From assembly GCF_000482865.1 (NCBI RefSeq), contig NZ_AXWW01000034.1:28344-92343 (forward strand): a DNA stretch of 64,000 nt, in the 5' to 3' direction. A program made the translations under genes and the position numbers. This DNA is from Actinokineospora inagensis DSM 44258. GTDB lineage: Bacteria > Actinomycetota > Actinomycetes > Mycobacteriales > Pseudonocardiaceae. Shown here piece by piece: positions 1-12,700 of the stretch; the stretch's first letter is position 1, and every line of letters begins with the position of its first letter. Below the pieces are notes generated by a model. That model saw only the letters and a program-made list of their open reading frames with translations, was not told the DNA's origin and searched no databases.

Positions 1-1
1 T

Positions 2-3000
2 TGCCGATTCCCCGGTGGGGTCTTGTCGCCGGAAGACCTGTGGGACCTGGTTTCCGAAGGCCGCGAAGGAATCGGGCCTTTCCCCACCGATCGCGGTTGG
101 GACCTCAAGGCGCTCTACAACCCGGACCCCGATGTCGTCGGCACCACTTACGCCAAGGCAGGTGGGTTTCTCGACGATGTCGCCGGGTTCGACGCCCGGC
201 TGTTCGGGATCTCCCCGCGTGAAGCCACCATCATGGACCCGCAACAGCGGTTGCTGCTGGAGGCCACCTGGGAGGTTTTCGAAGACGCGGGCATCGACCC
301 GGCTGCTCTCCGCGGTTCGCAAACCGGAGTCTTCGTCGGGGTCGCGCATTCCGGATACGGTGTGGGGGCCCGACTTCCGGAGGGTGTGGAAGGGCATTTC
401 CTGACCGGCAGTTCCACCAGCGTCGCCTCGGGTCGGTTGGCTTACACGTTCGGGCTGGAAGGTCCGGCGATCACGGTCGACACCGCGTGTTCCAGCAGCC
501 TGGTCGCCCTGCACCTGGCCACCCAGGCCCTGCGCAACGGCGAATGCTCGATGGCGGTGGTGGGCGGCGTCACGGTCATGGTCGGTCCGGGGATCTTCAC
601 CGAGTTCTCCCGGCAGCGCGGTTTGTCGGTCGACGGCCGGTGCAAGTCGTTCTCCGCCGAGGCGGACGGGACTGGCTGGTCCGAGGGCGTTGGCGTTCTC
701 CTGGTCGAGCGGTTGTCGGACGCCATTGCTCGTGGGCATCAGGTTTTGGCTGTGGTGCGGGGTTCGGCGGTCAACCAGGATGGTGCGTCGAATGGGTTGA
801 CGGCGCCGAATGGGCCTTCGCAGCAGCGGGTGATTCGGGCCGCTCTGGACTCGGCGGGGCTTTCGGCTGGCGATGTGGACGCGGTTGAGGCGCATGGGAC
901 CGGAACGGTTCTCGGTGACCCGATCGAAGCCCAGGCGCTTGTGGCGACCTATGGGCAGGGCAGGGGCGAGCCGTTGTGGCTGGGGTCGTTGAAGTCCAAC
1001 ATCGGTCATGCCCAGGCTGCGGCCGGTGTTGCGGGGATCATCAAGATGGTTCAGGCGTTGCGCCACTCGACCTTGCCGCGAACACTGCACGCCGGTACGC
1101 CCTCACCGCATGTGGAATGGGAATCCGGCGCGGTCGAGTTGTTGACGGAGTCGCGGCCGTGGATTCGTGGGGATCGGCCTCGACGATTCGGTGTGTCGTC
1201 GTTCGGGGTGAGCGGGACCAATGTGCACACCATCATCGAGGAAGCACCGGCGTCCGCCGAAATCGCCGCCGTGGCCGACCGGCCGGTGCCGATCGTCCTC
1301 TCCGCCCACTCGCCGCAAGCGCTTGCCGAACGGCGTGACCAGCTCAAGACCCTCGATCTGGCGCCGGCGGAACTGGCCAACGAGCTGGCCGTCCGAGCCC
1401 GCCACCCGCACCGCTTGGGGTTCGTGGCGTCCACTCGCGCCGAGGTGCTCGCGGGCCTGACCGAGGCCGTTCCCGAGACCGTGGGCGGCGAGCTCGCGTT
1501 CCTGTTCACCGGACAGGGCTCGCAACGGGCTGGAATGGGCGCCGGGCTGCGCGGGTTTCCCGCGTTCGCCGCCGTCCACGACGACCTCCGCGCCCGCCTG
1601 GCCTGGTCCGATGACGAGATCGACCAGACCGGGAACGCCCAACTCGCCCTGTTCGCCTTCGAGGTCGCTCTGTTCCGGCTGGTGGAGTCTTGGGACGTGC
1701 GTCCGGATGTCCTCATCGGACACTCCGTTGGCGAACTCGCCGCCGCGCACGTCGCGGGCATCCTGTCCCTGGACGACGCCTGCACCCTCGTGGCCGCGCG
1801 CGCTCGGCTCATGCAGGCCCTGCCTCCGGGTGGCGCGATGCTCGCCATCGAGGCCGACGAGTCCGAGATCCCGGACACGGTCGACATCGCCGCCATCAAC
1901 GGTCCCCGCGCTCTCACCATCTCCGGTGACAGCGCCGCTGTTGCCGCCGTTCGCGCTCTCTTCCCCGACCGCCGCGCCAAGTCGCTGACGGTGTCCCACG
2001 CGTTCCACTCGCGACTGATGGACCCGATGCTGACCGAGTTCGCCGAGGTCGCGGGCGCGCTCACGTACCACCAGCCGGTGATCCGCCTCGTGCCCACGTC
2101 GACCGGCGACCCGGCGACCCCCGAGTACTGGGTCGACCAGGTCCGCTCCACCGTGCGCTTCGCCGCCGCCGTCACCGAGGCCGCCGCCCACACCCACCTC
2201 GAACTCGGCCCGGCCCCCGCGCTGACCCCGTTCGCCCCGCACACCTTCCCCACCCACGATGACGTCACGACCCTGCTGACCGCCGTCACCGCCGCCCATA
2301 CCCGCGGTGCGTCCCTCGACATCCGCGCGCTGACCACCCCTACCCGCCGCGTCACACTTCCCGCATATCCCTTCCAGCACAAGCACTTCTGGCTGGACGT
2401 TGCTGCCCCAGCCCTCCCGGCTTACCGTGTCACGTGGACTCCGATCACTCCGTCGGTTGTCCCGAACACGTGGTTGGTGCCCGCTCGTCTGGCTCCGGTC
2501 CTCGCCGACGCGGGGCTGACGATCACGACCGACCGCGACGCTGCCACTGCCGCCCTGGTCGAGGCGACAGCGGCTGACCTGCCCGCCGTGCTCCGCGAGA
2601 CCACGGTGCCGGTCTGGGTGATCACGCGGGCCGCCCAGGTGGCCGCGCTGGGTCGGGTCGCCGCTCTGGAACTGGGTCCGCGTTGGGGAGGTGTGGTCGA
2701 ACTGGCGGGGGAGCTGGACGAGTCCACCGCTCGCCAGGTGGTCACCGCGCTCGGCGGCCGCGAGGACCAGGTCCGCGTCACCTCGACCGGTGTGGAGGCG
2801 CGGCGGCTTACCGAGGTCCACCAGAAGCCCACTGAGTGGCGGCCGGAGGGCACGGTTCTCATCACCGGTGGTACCGGCGCGCTGGGCGGCCACGTCGCTC
2901 GCCATCTCGCCGCCAAAGGCGTTCGGCTGGTGCTCGCCAGCCGGAGTGGCCGGGCCGCCGCGCCGGAGCTGACCGACATCGCCGAGGTCGTGGCCTGCGA

Positions 3001-3765
3001 CGTGTCCGACCGGGGTCAGCTCGAAGCGCTGTTGGCCGCGCACCCGGTGACCGCCGTCGTGCACGCGGCGGGTCGGACCGACGAGACGCCGTTGACCGAC
3101 CTCACGCCGGACGTCTTCGCCGAGGTCCTGCGGCCGAAGGCGGACACCGCCCAACTCCTGCACGAACTCGCCCCCCAGGCGCACCTGATCTTCTTCTCCT
3201 CGATCGCCGCCGTGTGGGGTGGCGCGAACCAGGCCGCCTACGCCGCCGCCAACGCCGAACTCGACGCCCTCGCCGAACACCGCCACGAGCGCGGGCTGCC
3301 CACCACGTCGATCGCCTGGGGTCCCTGGGCGGACGCGGGCATGGCGGCCGGTGCGGTCGCCGATCACCTGCGCCGACGGGGTCTGCGGCCACTCAACCCG
3401 GACCAGGCCCTGAAAGCGTTCGACGCTGCGGTGACCAACCCACACCCCACGGTGACAGTCGCCGACGTCGACTGGCCCCGGTTCGTCGAGGTCTTCACCG
3501 CCGCCCGCCGCAGCCCGCTGCTCACCGCGTTCACCCCGGAGACCGATGTTCCGGCGCTCGACCTGGTGATCACCGCTGTCCGCGACGTACTCGGCTACCG
3601 GGACACGATCGACCCGGACGCCACCTTCACCGATCTCGGCTTCGACTCGCTCACCGCCGTCGACCTGCGCAACCGGCTCAGCGCGGCGCTCGGGACGCCC
3701 CTGTCGGCCACCCTCGTCTACGACTACCCGACCGCCAACGCCCTCGCCGACCACCTGCTGACCCG
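2..3765 (+). other. Module A1: KS-AT-KR-ACP (malonyl, A-type KR), KS start outside window
   Basis: KS is 2-1242, with the active Cys codon at 488 in DTACSSS, then HGTGT and NIGHAQ. AT is about 1493-2380, with FTGQGSQ, the nucleophile Ser codon at 1724 in GHSVGE and HAFH at 1997-2008, predicting malonyl-CoA. The KR structural half starts near 2420. The catalytic half (about 2849-3530) has [17 protein letters not shown] and the catalytic Tyr codon at 3239. It has the A-type Trp and lacks an LDD motif, so an L-configured beta-hydroxyl is expected (known KR rules). ACP is about 3554-3765 with the phosphopantetheine Ser codon at 3647 in LGFDSL. The DNA from 665 to 1248 is nearly identical to module A4. 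Confidence 0.92.
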
Positions 3766-6700
3766 GCGGACCCCGGTAACCGCCGTGGACCGCAAGCCGG
3801 TGGACGACGACCCGATCGTCATCGTCGGTATGGCGTGCAGGCTCCCCGGCGGTGTCACCAGTCCTGACGAACTCTGGGACCTGGTGGTAGACGGCCGCGA
3901 CGGCATCGGCGGCTTCCCCACCGACCGAGGTTGGGATCTGTCCGGTGTGGACTACCCGCTCCTCGGCGGTTTCGTCCACGACGCCACCGGATTCGACGCC
4001 GACCTGTTCGGCATCTCCCCGCGCGAGGCGACGGCCATGGACCCCCAACAGCGGGTCCTGCTCGAAGCGGGCTGGGAAGCCGTGGAACGCGCGGGCATCG
4101 ACCCGAGCAGCCTGCGCGGCACCCGGGGCGGCGTGTTCATCGGCGCTTCCAACTCCGGCTACGGATTCGACTCCACTGAGGAGGGTGCCGGGCACCTGAT
4201 CACCGGGACGGCCACCAGTGTCATCTCCGGTCGGGTCGCCTACCACCTCGGTCTGGAAGGTCCGGCGCTGACCGTCGACACGGCGTGCTCCAGCGGTCTC
4301 GTCGCCCTGCACTTGGCCGCTCGGGCGCTGCGTCATGGGGAGTGCGAGCTGGCGATCGTCGGCGGGGTCACCGTCATGCCCAGTCCGGCCGGGTTCGCGG
4401 AGTTCGCCCGTCAAGGTGGCCTTGCGTCAGACGGGCGCTGCAAGGCTTTCGCTGACGCGGCGGATGGCACCGGGTGGTCCGAGGGTGTCGCGGTTGTCGT
4501 GGTCGAGCGGCTCTCGGATGCCTTGGCTCGTGGGCACGACGTTCTCGCGGTGGTCAAGGGTTCGGCGGTGAACTCCGATGGCGCGTCGAACGGTTTGACC
4601 GCGCCCAATGGGCCGTCTCAGCAGCGGGTCATTCGGGATGCGTTGGCCGAGGCAGGTCTGGGAACGTCCGATGTGGATGTTGTTGAGGGGCACGGAACAG
4701 GAACCCGGCTCGGCGATCCGATCGAGGCGCAGGCGCTGCTGGCGACCTACGGACAGGACCGGGAGACCCCGCTCTGGTTGGGCTCGCTCAAGTCCAACAT
4801 CGGCCACACACAGGCGGCTTCCGGTCTCGCCGGGTTGATCAAGATGGTGCAGGCCCTCCGGTATGGCGCCATCCCGAAGACCCTGCACGTGGAGGTGCCT
4901 TCGTCGCATGTGGACTGGTGGCAGGGCCGGGTCGAGCTGGCCACCGCGACCCGGCCCTGGCCGGAGGTCGACCGCCCTCGTCGCGGCGCCGTGTCGTCAT
5001 TCGGGATCAGCGGCACCAACGCCCATACGATCCTGGAACAGGCCCCGACCGCTGTTGTGGAGCCCGCCCGGCCCGGGGCTGCGGTGTTGCCGATGCTCAT
5101 CTCGGCTCGCAGCGCCCCGGCACTCCAGGCCCGAGCGGGTGACCTGCTCACAGTTTCCGCCGAACAGGTCGACCTCGCGCACTCGCTGGCCGTGACCCGC
5201 GCCACCCAAGACTTCCGCGCGGTCGCCTTCGACCGGACCGCGCTGGAAGCACTTTCCACTGGTTCGGCTGCTTCGAGTCTGATCACCGGAACCGCTGTGC
5301 CCGGTCGGTTGGCCATGTTGTTCACCGGTCAAGGGTCTCAGCGGTCGGACATGGGCGCGCAGTTACGTGACTTCCCCGAGTTCACCGCGGCTTTCGACAC
5401 CCTGCGCGATCGCCTGGGCTGGTCCGACGACGACATCGACCAGACCGGCAACGCCCAGCTCGCCCTGTTCGCGCTGGAAGTCGCCCTGTTCCGCCAGCTC
5501 GAAGCGTGGGGGGTGCGGCCGGACGTCCTCATCGGACATTCCATTGGGGAGCTGGCGGCCGCTCACGTCGCCGGGGTGCTCGACCTCGACGACGCCTGCA
5601 CCTTGGTCGCCGCACGGGCTCGGTTGATGCAAGCCCTCCCGGCGGGCGGCGCCATGCTCGCCGTCGAGACCACAGAGGACGACATCCCGGACTACGTCGA
5701 CATCGCCGCCGTCAACGGGGAAAACGCGCTGGTCGTCTCCGGGGACAGCGCGGCGATCGCCCGGTTCAAGGACGAATCCGCCTGCCGAACCAAGCAGCTC
5801 ACCGTGTCACACGCGTTCCACTCGCGTCTCATGGAACCGATGCTGGCCGAGTTCGCTGAGGTCGCGGCAACCCTGACCTACCACGCACCCAAGATTCCGA
5901 TCCTGCCCACGGCTTCAGGCCGAATCGACACGCCGGAGTACTGGGTCGGGCAGGTCCGGGACACGGTTCGCTTCGCTGACAGCCTCGCCGTGGCTCGCGC
6001 CCAGGGCGCCACCAAGTTCCTGGAGCTGGGACCGGACCGCGTGTTGTCCGCGCTGGCCCGCGACGATCTCGCCGTGTCGGCTCTGCGGGCCGGTCAACCT
6101 GAAGCGGAAACCCTCGTCCGGGCCTTGGCGACCCTGCACGTCAACGGCACCAAGGTCGACTGGGCCGCGTTGATCCGGGGTGGCAGGCGGATCGACCTCC
6201 CGGTCTACCCGTTCCAGCGCAAGCGATACTGGCTCGGCTCCGGTCGCGTCCCGGCCGTCGACACCTGGCGCTATGCCGTCGAGTGGGACCGCGTCCCCGA
6301 TGCCGCCGCCGAGTCCGCTGGAACCTGGCTGGTCTTGACCACCGATGGCACCGTTCCGGCCGATCTCGCCGCCGCCATCCGCACGATCGGCATCCGTCCC
6401 GGCGACGAGCTCGACCGCGACGCGGCCGGGGTGCTCTGCCTGGCCGAATCCGCCGCCGATCTGCTCCCCGCAGCGGGCATCGATCTGCCTGTCTGGGGTG
6501 TCACAAGGGATGCGCTGAACAAGGTCGAGGGTGCTGGAGCTTGGGGCCTGGGTCGGGTTGCCGCGCTTGAGTTACCGCAGTGGCGGGGGCTGATCGACCT
6601 GCCCGCCGAACTCGACGACCAGGGTGCCACCCGTCTCCGCGCGGCTCTGGGTGGCGGCGAGGACCAACTGGCGATCCGAGCTGATGGCATCTACGCACGT

Positions 6701-9700
6701 AGACTAAAGCGGGTGGCCCTCGGCGAGACCACGCCGTGGCGGCCGGAATCGGTGCTGGTCACCGGCGGAAGCGGCGCCCTCGGTGGTCACGTCGCGCGCT
6801 GGCTGACCGAGCGCGGCGTCCGCAAGGTCATCCTGGCGAGCAGGCGCGGGACGGCTGTTGACGGGTGCCTCGGGATCGCTTGCGACGTCACCGATCGGGA
6901 CGCGCTGGCCGCTTTGCTCGCCGAACACCCGGTAGACGCGATCATCCACACCGCAGGTGTCGTTGACGCGGCACCGCTGACCGAGGTCACCCCCGAACAC
7001 CTCGCCGACCTCGCGCACGCCAAGGTCACCGGCGCGGTCAACCTGCACGAACTCGCCCCCAACGTCCACTTGGTGCTGTTCTCCTCGATCGCCGGGACCT
7101 GGGGCGCGGGCGGCCAGGCCGGGTATTCCGCCGCGAACGCGGCCCTCGACGGTCTCGCCGAACTCCGCCGCACACAAGGACTTCCGGTCACTTCGATCGC
7201 GTGGGGGCCGTGGGCGGGCGAGGGCATGCTGACCACCGACGGCGCCGAGGACTACCTCCGTCGTCGCGGCCTGCGGCCCATGCCACCCGCGCACGCGATC
7301 GCCGCGTTGGCCCAGGCGCTGGACCGCCCGATCACCGCCGTCACCATCGCCGATGTCGACTGGCCCCGGTTCACCGCGACCTTCACCGCCGGTCGACCCA
7401 GCCCGCTGCTCACCGGGTTCACCCCGGCGGTCGAGCCGCGCCGGGCGGTCGGCGGGGACGTGCTCGGACTGGTGCGGACCGAGGCCGCCGCCGCCCTCGG
7501 ACACGAGTCGGTCGACGCCGTCCCGGCCGACCGCGCGTTCGCCGACCTCGGGTTCGACTCGCTGACCTCGGTCGAGCTCCGCGACCGGCTCGCCACCGCG
7601 ACCGGCGTCCCGCTGCCCGCGGGCATCGTCTTCGACTACCCGACCGCGTCCGCTCTGGCCGAGTTCCTGGTTGGCGGTGCGACGGTCGACGACGAGATCG
7701 CCGTGCCGCCAGTGGCCGACCCGATCGCGATCGTCGGCATGGCCTGCCGGTTCCCGGGCGGGGTCGACACCCCGGAAGACCTGTGGGAGGTGCTGGTCAA
7801 CGGCCGTGAGGTGACCGGCCCGTTCCCGACCGACCGGGGCTGGGACCTGGCCACGCTGGTCAACCCCGACCCGGACCACCCCGGTACGTCCTATGTGGAC
7901 CGTGGCGCGTTCCTGCGTGACCCGGCGCGGTTCGACGCCGACCTGTTCGGGATCTCCCCGCGCGAGGCCGTCGCGATGGACCCGCAGCAGCGACTGCTGC
8001 TGGAGACGACCTGGGAGGTGTTCGAGCGGGCAGGCATCGATCCACGGTCGCTGCGCGGGAGTCGGACCGGGGTGTTCGCGGGCACCAACGGTCAGGACTA
8101 CACGCGGCTGACGCTGGCCGTCGACGTCCCGGCGGGACACGTGGCGACCGGTGGGGCGGCGAGCGTCATGTCCGGTCGGGTCGCGTACGCGTTCGGATTG
8201 GAGGGTCCGGCGCTGACGGTGGACACGGCGTGCTCGTCCGCTCTGGTCGCGCTGCACTTGGCGGCACAGGCTTTGCGGCAAGGGGAGTGCTCGCTGGCGG
8301 TCGCGGCCGGAGTGACGGTCATGGCGACTCCGGGCGCGTTCATCGAGTTCAGCAGGCAACGCGGGTTGGCGGCGGACGGTCGGTGCAAGCCGTTCTCCGA
8401 TGACGCCGACGGGACGGCTTGGGGCGAGGGCATCGGCGTGCTGCTGGTCTCGCGCCTCTCGGACGCCCAACGCAACGGTTATCCCGTGCTGGCGTTGATC
8501 GAAGGTTCGGCGGTCAACTCCGACGGGGCCTCGAACGGTCTGACCGCGCCCAATGGTCCGGCTCAACAACGGGTGATCCGAGCGGCGTTGGCCTCGGCAG
8601 GACTGCGACCGTCTGATGTGGACGCTGTGGAGGCGCACGGGACCGGGACCGTGCTGGGCGATCCGATCGAGGCGGAGGCCCTGCTCGCCACCTACGGGCG
8701 CGATCGGTCGACGCCGCTGCTGCTCGGGTCGGTGAAGTCCAACATCGGCCACACGCAGGCGGCGGCGGGTGCGGCCGGGGTGATCAAGACCGTGCTGGCG
8801 CTGCGCCACCAGACGCTGCCCGCGTCCCTGCACGCCGCGACCGCCACCAGCCACGTCGACTGGTCGGCGGGCCCCGTCGAGATCCTGTCCGCCGCGCGTC
8901 CGTGGCCGGTCGCGGATCGGCCGCGCCGGGCTGGTGTGTCGGCGTTCGGGATCAGCGGCACCAACGCGCACGTGATCATCGGGGAGGCCGGGCCGGTGGC
9001 GCCGGTTTCCCGGCCGCTGATCACCGGCGCCGCGCCGTGGCCGGTGTCGGCGAACTCGGCGCAAGCGCTTGACGCCCAGGTCGAGCGGCTGGTCGGGCTC
9101 GACCTGCCGTCCGCCGACGTGGCCAGGACGCTGGTTTCCCGGGCGAACCTGCCACACCGGGCCGTGGTGCTCGGCGGCCGGACGATCACGGGTTCTCCGG
9201 CTCCGCTCGGGTTCCTGTTCACCGGTCAGGGGTCGCAGCGGACCGGAATGGGGGCCGGCCTGCGGGTGTTCCCCGTGTTCGCCGAGACCTTCGACTCCAT
9301 CCGGTCGCGGGTTCCGTTCTCCGACGAGGAGATCGACCAGACCGGCAATGCCCAGCCCGCCCTGTTCGCGCTGCAGGTCGCACTGTTCCGTTTGTTGGAG
9401 TCGTGGGAGATCACGCCATCTGTCCTTATCGGACACTCCATTGGCGAGGTCGCTGCCGCGCATGTGGCCGGGATCTTGTCGCTGGACGACGCGTGTGCGC
9501 TGGTGGCGGCTCGGGCGCGGTTGATGCAGGCGTTGCCGCCCGGTGGCGCGATGTTGGCCGTCGAGGCAGCCGAGCTGGAACTGCCAGACGGTGTTGATCT
9601 CGCCGCTGTGAACGGGCCACGGTCGGTGGTGGTGTCCGGCGACAGCGCGGCCGTTGAGCGGTTGCGGCAATCGCTGGTCGACCAAGGGGTGCGGGTCAAG

Positions 9701-12700
9701 CAGTTGGTGGTCTCGCACGCGTTCCACTCGCGGTTGATGGACCCGATGCTGGCCGAGTTCGCCGAGGTCACGGCGGGGCTCACCTATCGCGCGCCGCGCA
9801 TCCCGATCAAGGCGACCGCGTCCGGAGCGATGGACACACCCGAGTACTGGGTGCGGCAGGTCCGCGAGACCGTCCGGTTCGCCCCGGCCGCAGCGGCGGT
9901 TACCAGCGCGTTCCTCGAACTCGGGCCGGACGGGGTGCTGTCCGCGCTCGTGGCCGACTCGGTCCCGCTGCTGCGCCGCGACCGTGACGACATCGAGACC
10001 ACCATGGCCGCCGTCGCGCACGCTTTCACCCGGGGCGCCGATCCGAACTGGCCAGCGGTGATCGCTCCGTGGGGCGGCAGGCACACCGACGTCCCCACCT
10101 ACGCCTTCCAGGGGGACCGTTATTGGCAGGAAGTCCCCACCAAGGCTGGCGGGCCTCGCGCGGCTGACCACCCGCTCCTCTCTGCCGTGGTCACCACGGC
10201 CACAGGTGCGCAGGTACTGCTAACCGGGACTCTTACGCCCTCGGGCTGGCTCGCTGACCACAAGGTGCACGGCAAGGTCGTCGTCCCCGGTACCGCTGTG
10301 CTGGACCTCGTTTTGCACGCCGCCACACACACCGAGTTCCCTGCGGTCGAAGAACTCACCTTGCACGCGCCGCTCACCGTTGAGGGCTCTACCGAGCTCC
10401 AAGTGGTCGTCGACAGCCCTACCGTGACCGTCTACTCCCGTCGCGACGACGGCCCGTGGACCCATCACGCCACGGCGACCCTCACCGACGCGGCGGCGCC
10501 TACGACCATCCAGCCGGTTGAGGCAGACGAGCTCGACCTGACTGACCACTACCCGTCGCTTGCCGAGGCCGGGCTTGACTACGGGCCTGTCTTCCAGGGG
10601 CTCAAGTCGGTCCGGCTGATCGACCACCCAGGGTGGCTCCGGCACGAGATCCGGGCCGAGGTGGAGATCGGCGAACCCGGCGGGTTCGCCGTGCACCCGG
10701 CCCTGCTCGACGCCGCCGTCCAGGCCGTGGCCGTCGCACTGCCTGGGGGCACCGCTCGGGTGCCGTTCGTCTTCGCCGAGGTCACGCTGCACGCGACCGC
10801 CGCCTCCCGGCTCGCCGTGCGCATCGCCCCGACCGGACCCGACACCGTCGAGCTGCACGCGGCGGACCCGGCGGGCAACCCGGTGCTCACCGTCGGCGCC
10901 CTCACCCTCCGGCAGCTCACCGAACCCCGCGCCGGTGACCTGTTCGAGATCGACTGGACCCCGCAGGACGCTGCTACCCCGGGCGCTGTGGTCACCCCGG
11001 ACGCTGTGGTCGAACCGGCCGATGTGGTCGAGGCGCTTGGTGCCGTTCAGGACTGGATCGCGCGGCCCGATGGCGTACTGGCGGTCGTCACCTCGGGGGC
11101 CGTGGTCGCGGTTCCGGGCGATCGGATCACCGACCCGGCGCCTGCGGCGATCTGGGGGCTGGTCCGGACCGCGCAGTCCGAGCACCCGGACCGGTTCGTC
11201 TTGGTCGACCGCGCGCCCGGCACGCCGGTCAAGATCGTCCCGGGTGAGCCGCAGGTGGCGATTCGCGCAGGTCAGACATATGTTCCCCGGCTGGTTCGGC
11301 GGCGACCCGCGATCTCCCTGCCGGAGCGCCCGTGGCGGTTGGTGCCGGGCGGCACCTCCCTCGCCGACGTGCGCGCCGTCGAGATCCCGCCTGCGGACCT
11401 GGCGCCGGGTGAGGTCCGGCTCGCGGTTCGCGCGACCGGGATCAACTTCCGCGACGTGCTGATCAGCCTCGGCAGCTACCCGGAGGCCGCCGAACTCGGG
11501 TCGGAGGGCGCGGGCGTGGTGACCGGGGTCGGGGCTGGTGTCACCGACCTCCAGGTGGGTGACCGGGTGTTCGGACTGCTCGGCGGCGGCTTCGCCTCGA
11601 CCGCCGTCGTCGACCGGCGGCTCCTCGCCCGCATCCCGGACGACTGGTCGTTCGCTGACGCAGCGGCTGTCCCGATGGCATTCCTCACCGCCTATTACGC
11701 CCTGGTGGATCTCGCCGGTCTCCGTTCCGGTGAACGGGTGCTGATCCACGCGGTGGCCGGGGGAGTGGGTGGCGCGGCGGTCCAACTCGCGCGACACCTC
11801 GGCGCGGAAGTGTTCGGCACCGCCTGCCCGACGAAATGGGCCGCCACGGGATTGTCCGACGACCACCTGGCGTCTTCTCGGGACTTGGCGTTCGCGGACA
11901 AGTTCCCGCAGGTCGACGTGGTGTTGAACGCGCTGGCGGGGGAGTTCGTCGACGCGTCCGCCGGATTGCTGGCCGACGGTGGCCGATTCATCGAAATGGG
12001 CAAGGCGGACCTGCGGACCGGCATTCCCGGCTATCGCGCGTTCGACCTGTGGGAAGCCGGGCCGGATCGGTTGCGGCACATGCTGGTCGAAGTCCTCGAC
12101 CTGTTCGCGCGTGGAATCCTTCGGCTGCCGCCGATTCGCGCCTGGGACGTGCGGGACGCGGTGAGCGCGTTCCGATTCGTGGCGCAGGGCGGACACATCG
12201 GGAAGAACGTGCTCACCGTACCGCGCGCGTTGAATCCACAAGGGACAGTCCTCGTCACCGGCGGCACCGGCGCGCTCGGTCAACTGCTCGCCCGGCACCT
12301 GGTCGAGCAGTACGGCGTTCGCAAACTGGTGTTGGCCAGCAGGCGCGGCCCGGCGGTCCCCGTCGACCTCGACGCCCACGTCACGGTTGTGGCCTGCGAC
12401 ATCGCCGACCGGGACGCCGTCGCCGAGTTGCTCGCGGGCATCCCGGACCTCACGGCCGTCATCCACGCCGCGGGTACCACCGACGACGCCCTGGTCGACT
12501 CCCTCACCCCGGACCGCCTGCGCTCGGTCGCGGGCAAGGCCGAGGGTGCCCGACACCTGAACGACCTCGTCGGCGACGTTGACCTGTTCGTGCTCTACTC
12601 GTCGGTAGCGGCGACCCTGGGTACCGCGGGCCAGGGCAATTACGCCGCGGCCAACGCCGTCCTCGACGCCATCGCCCACCAGCGCGTCGCCCGGGGATTG

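Noticed and set aside
4280..4300. Inactive KS in A2 and B1 because of DTACSSG
   Set aside because: The Cys nucleophile and downstream His motifs are present; the Gly is two residues past the Cys-Ser and does not resemble the decarboxylase-type Cys-to-Gln change.
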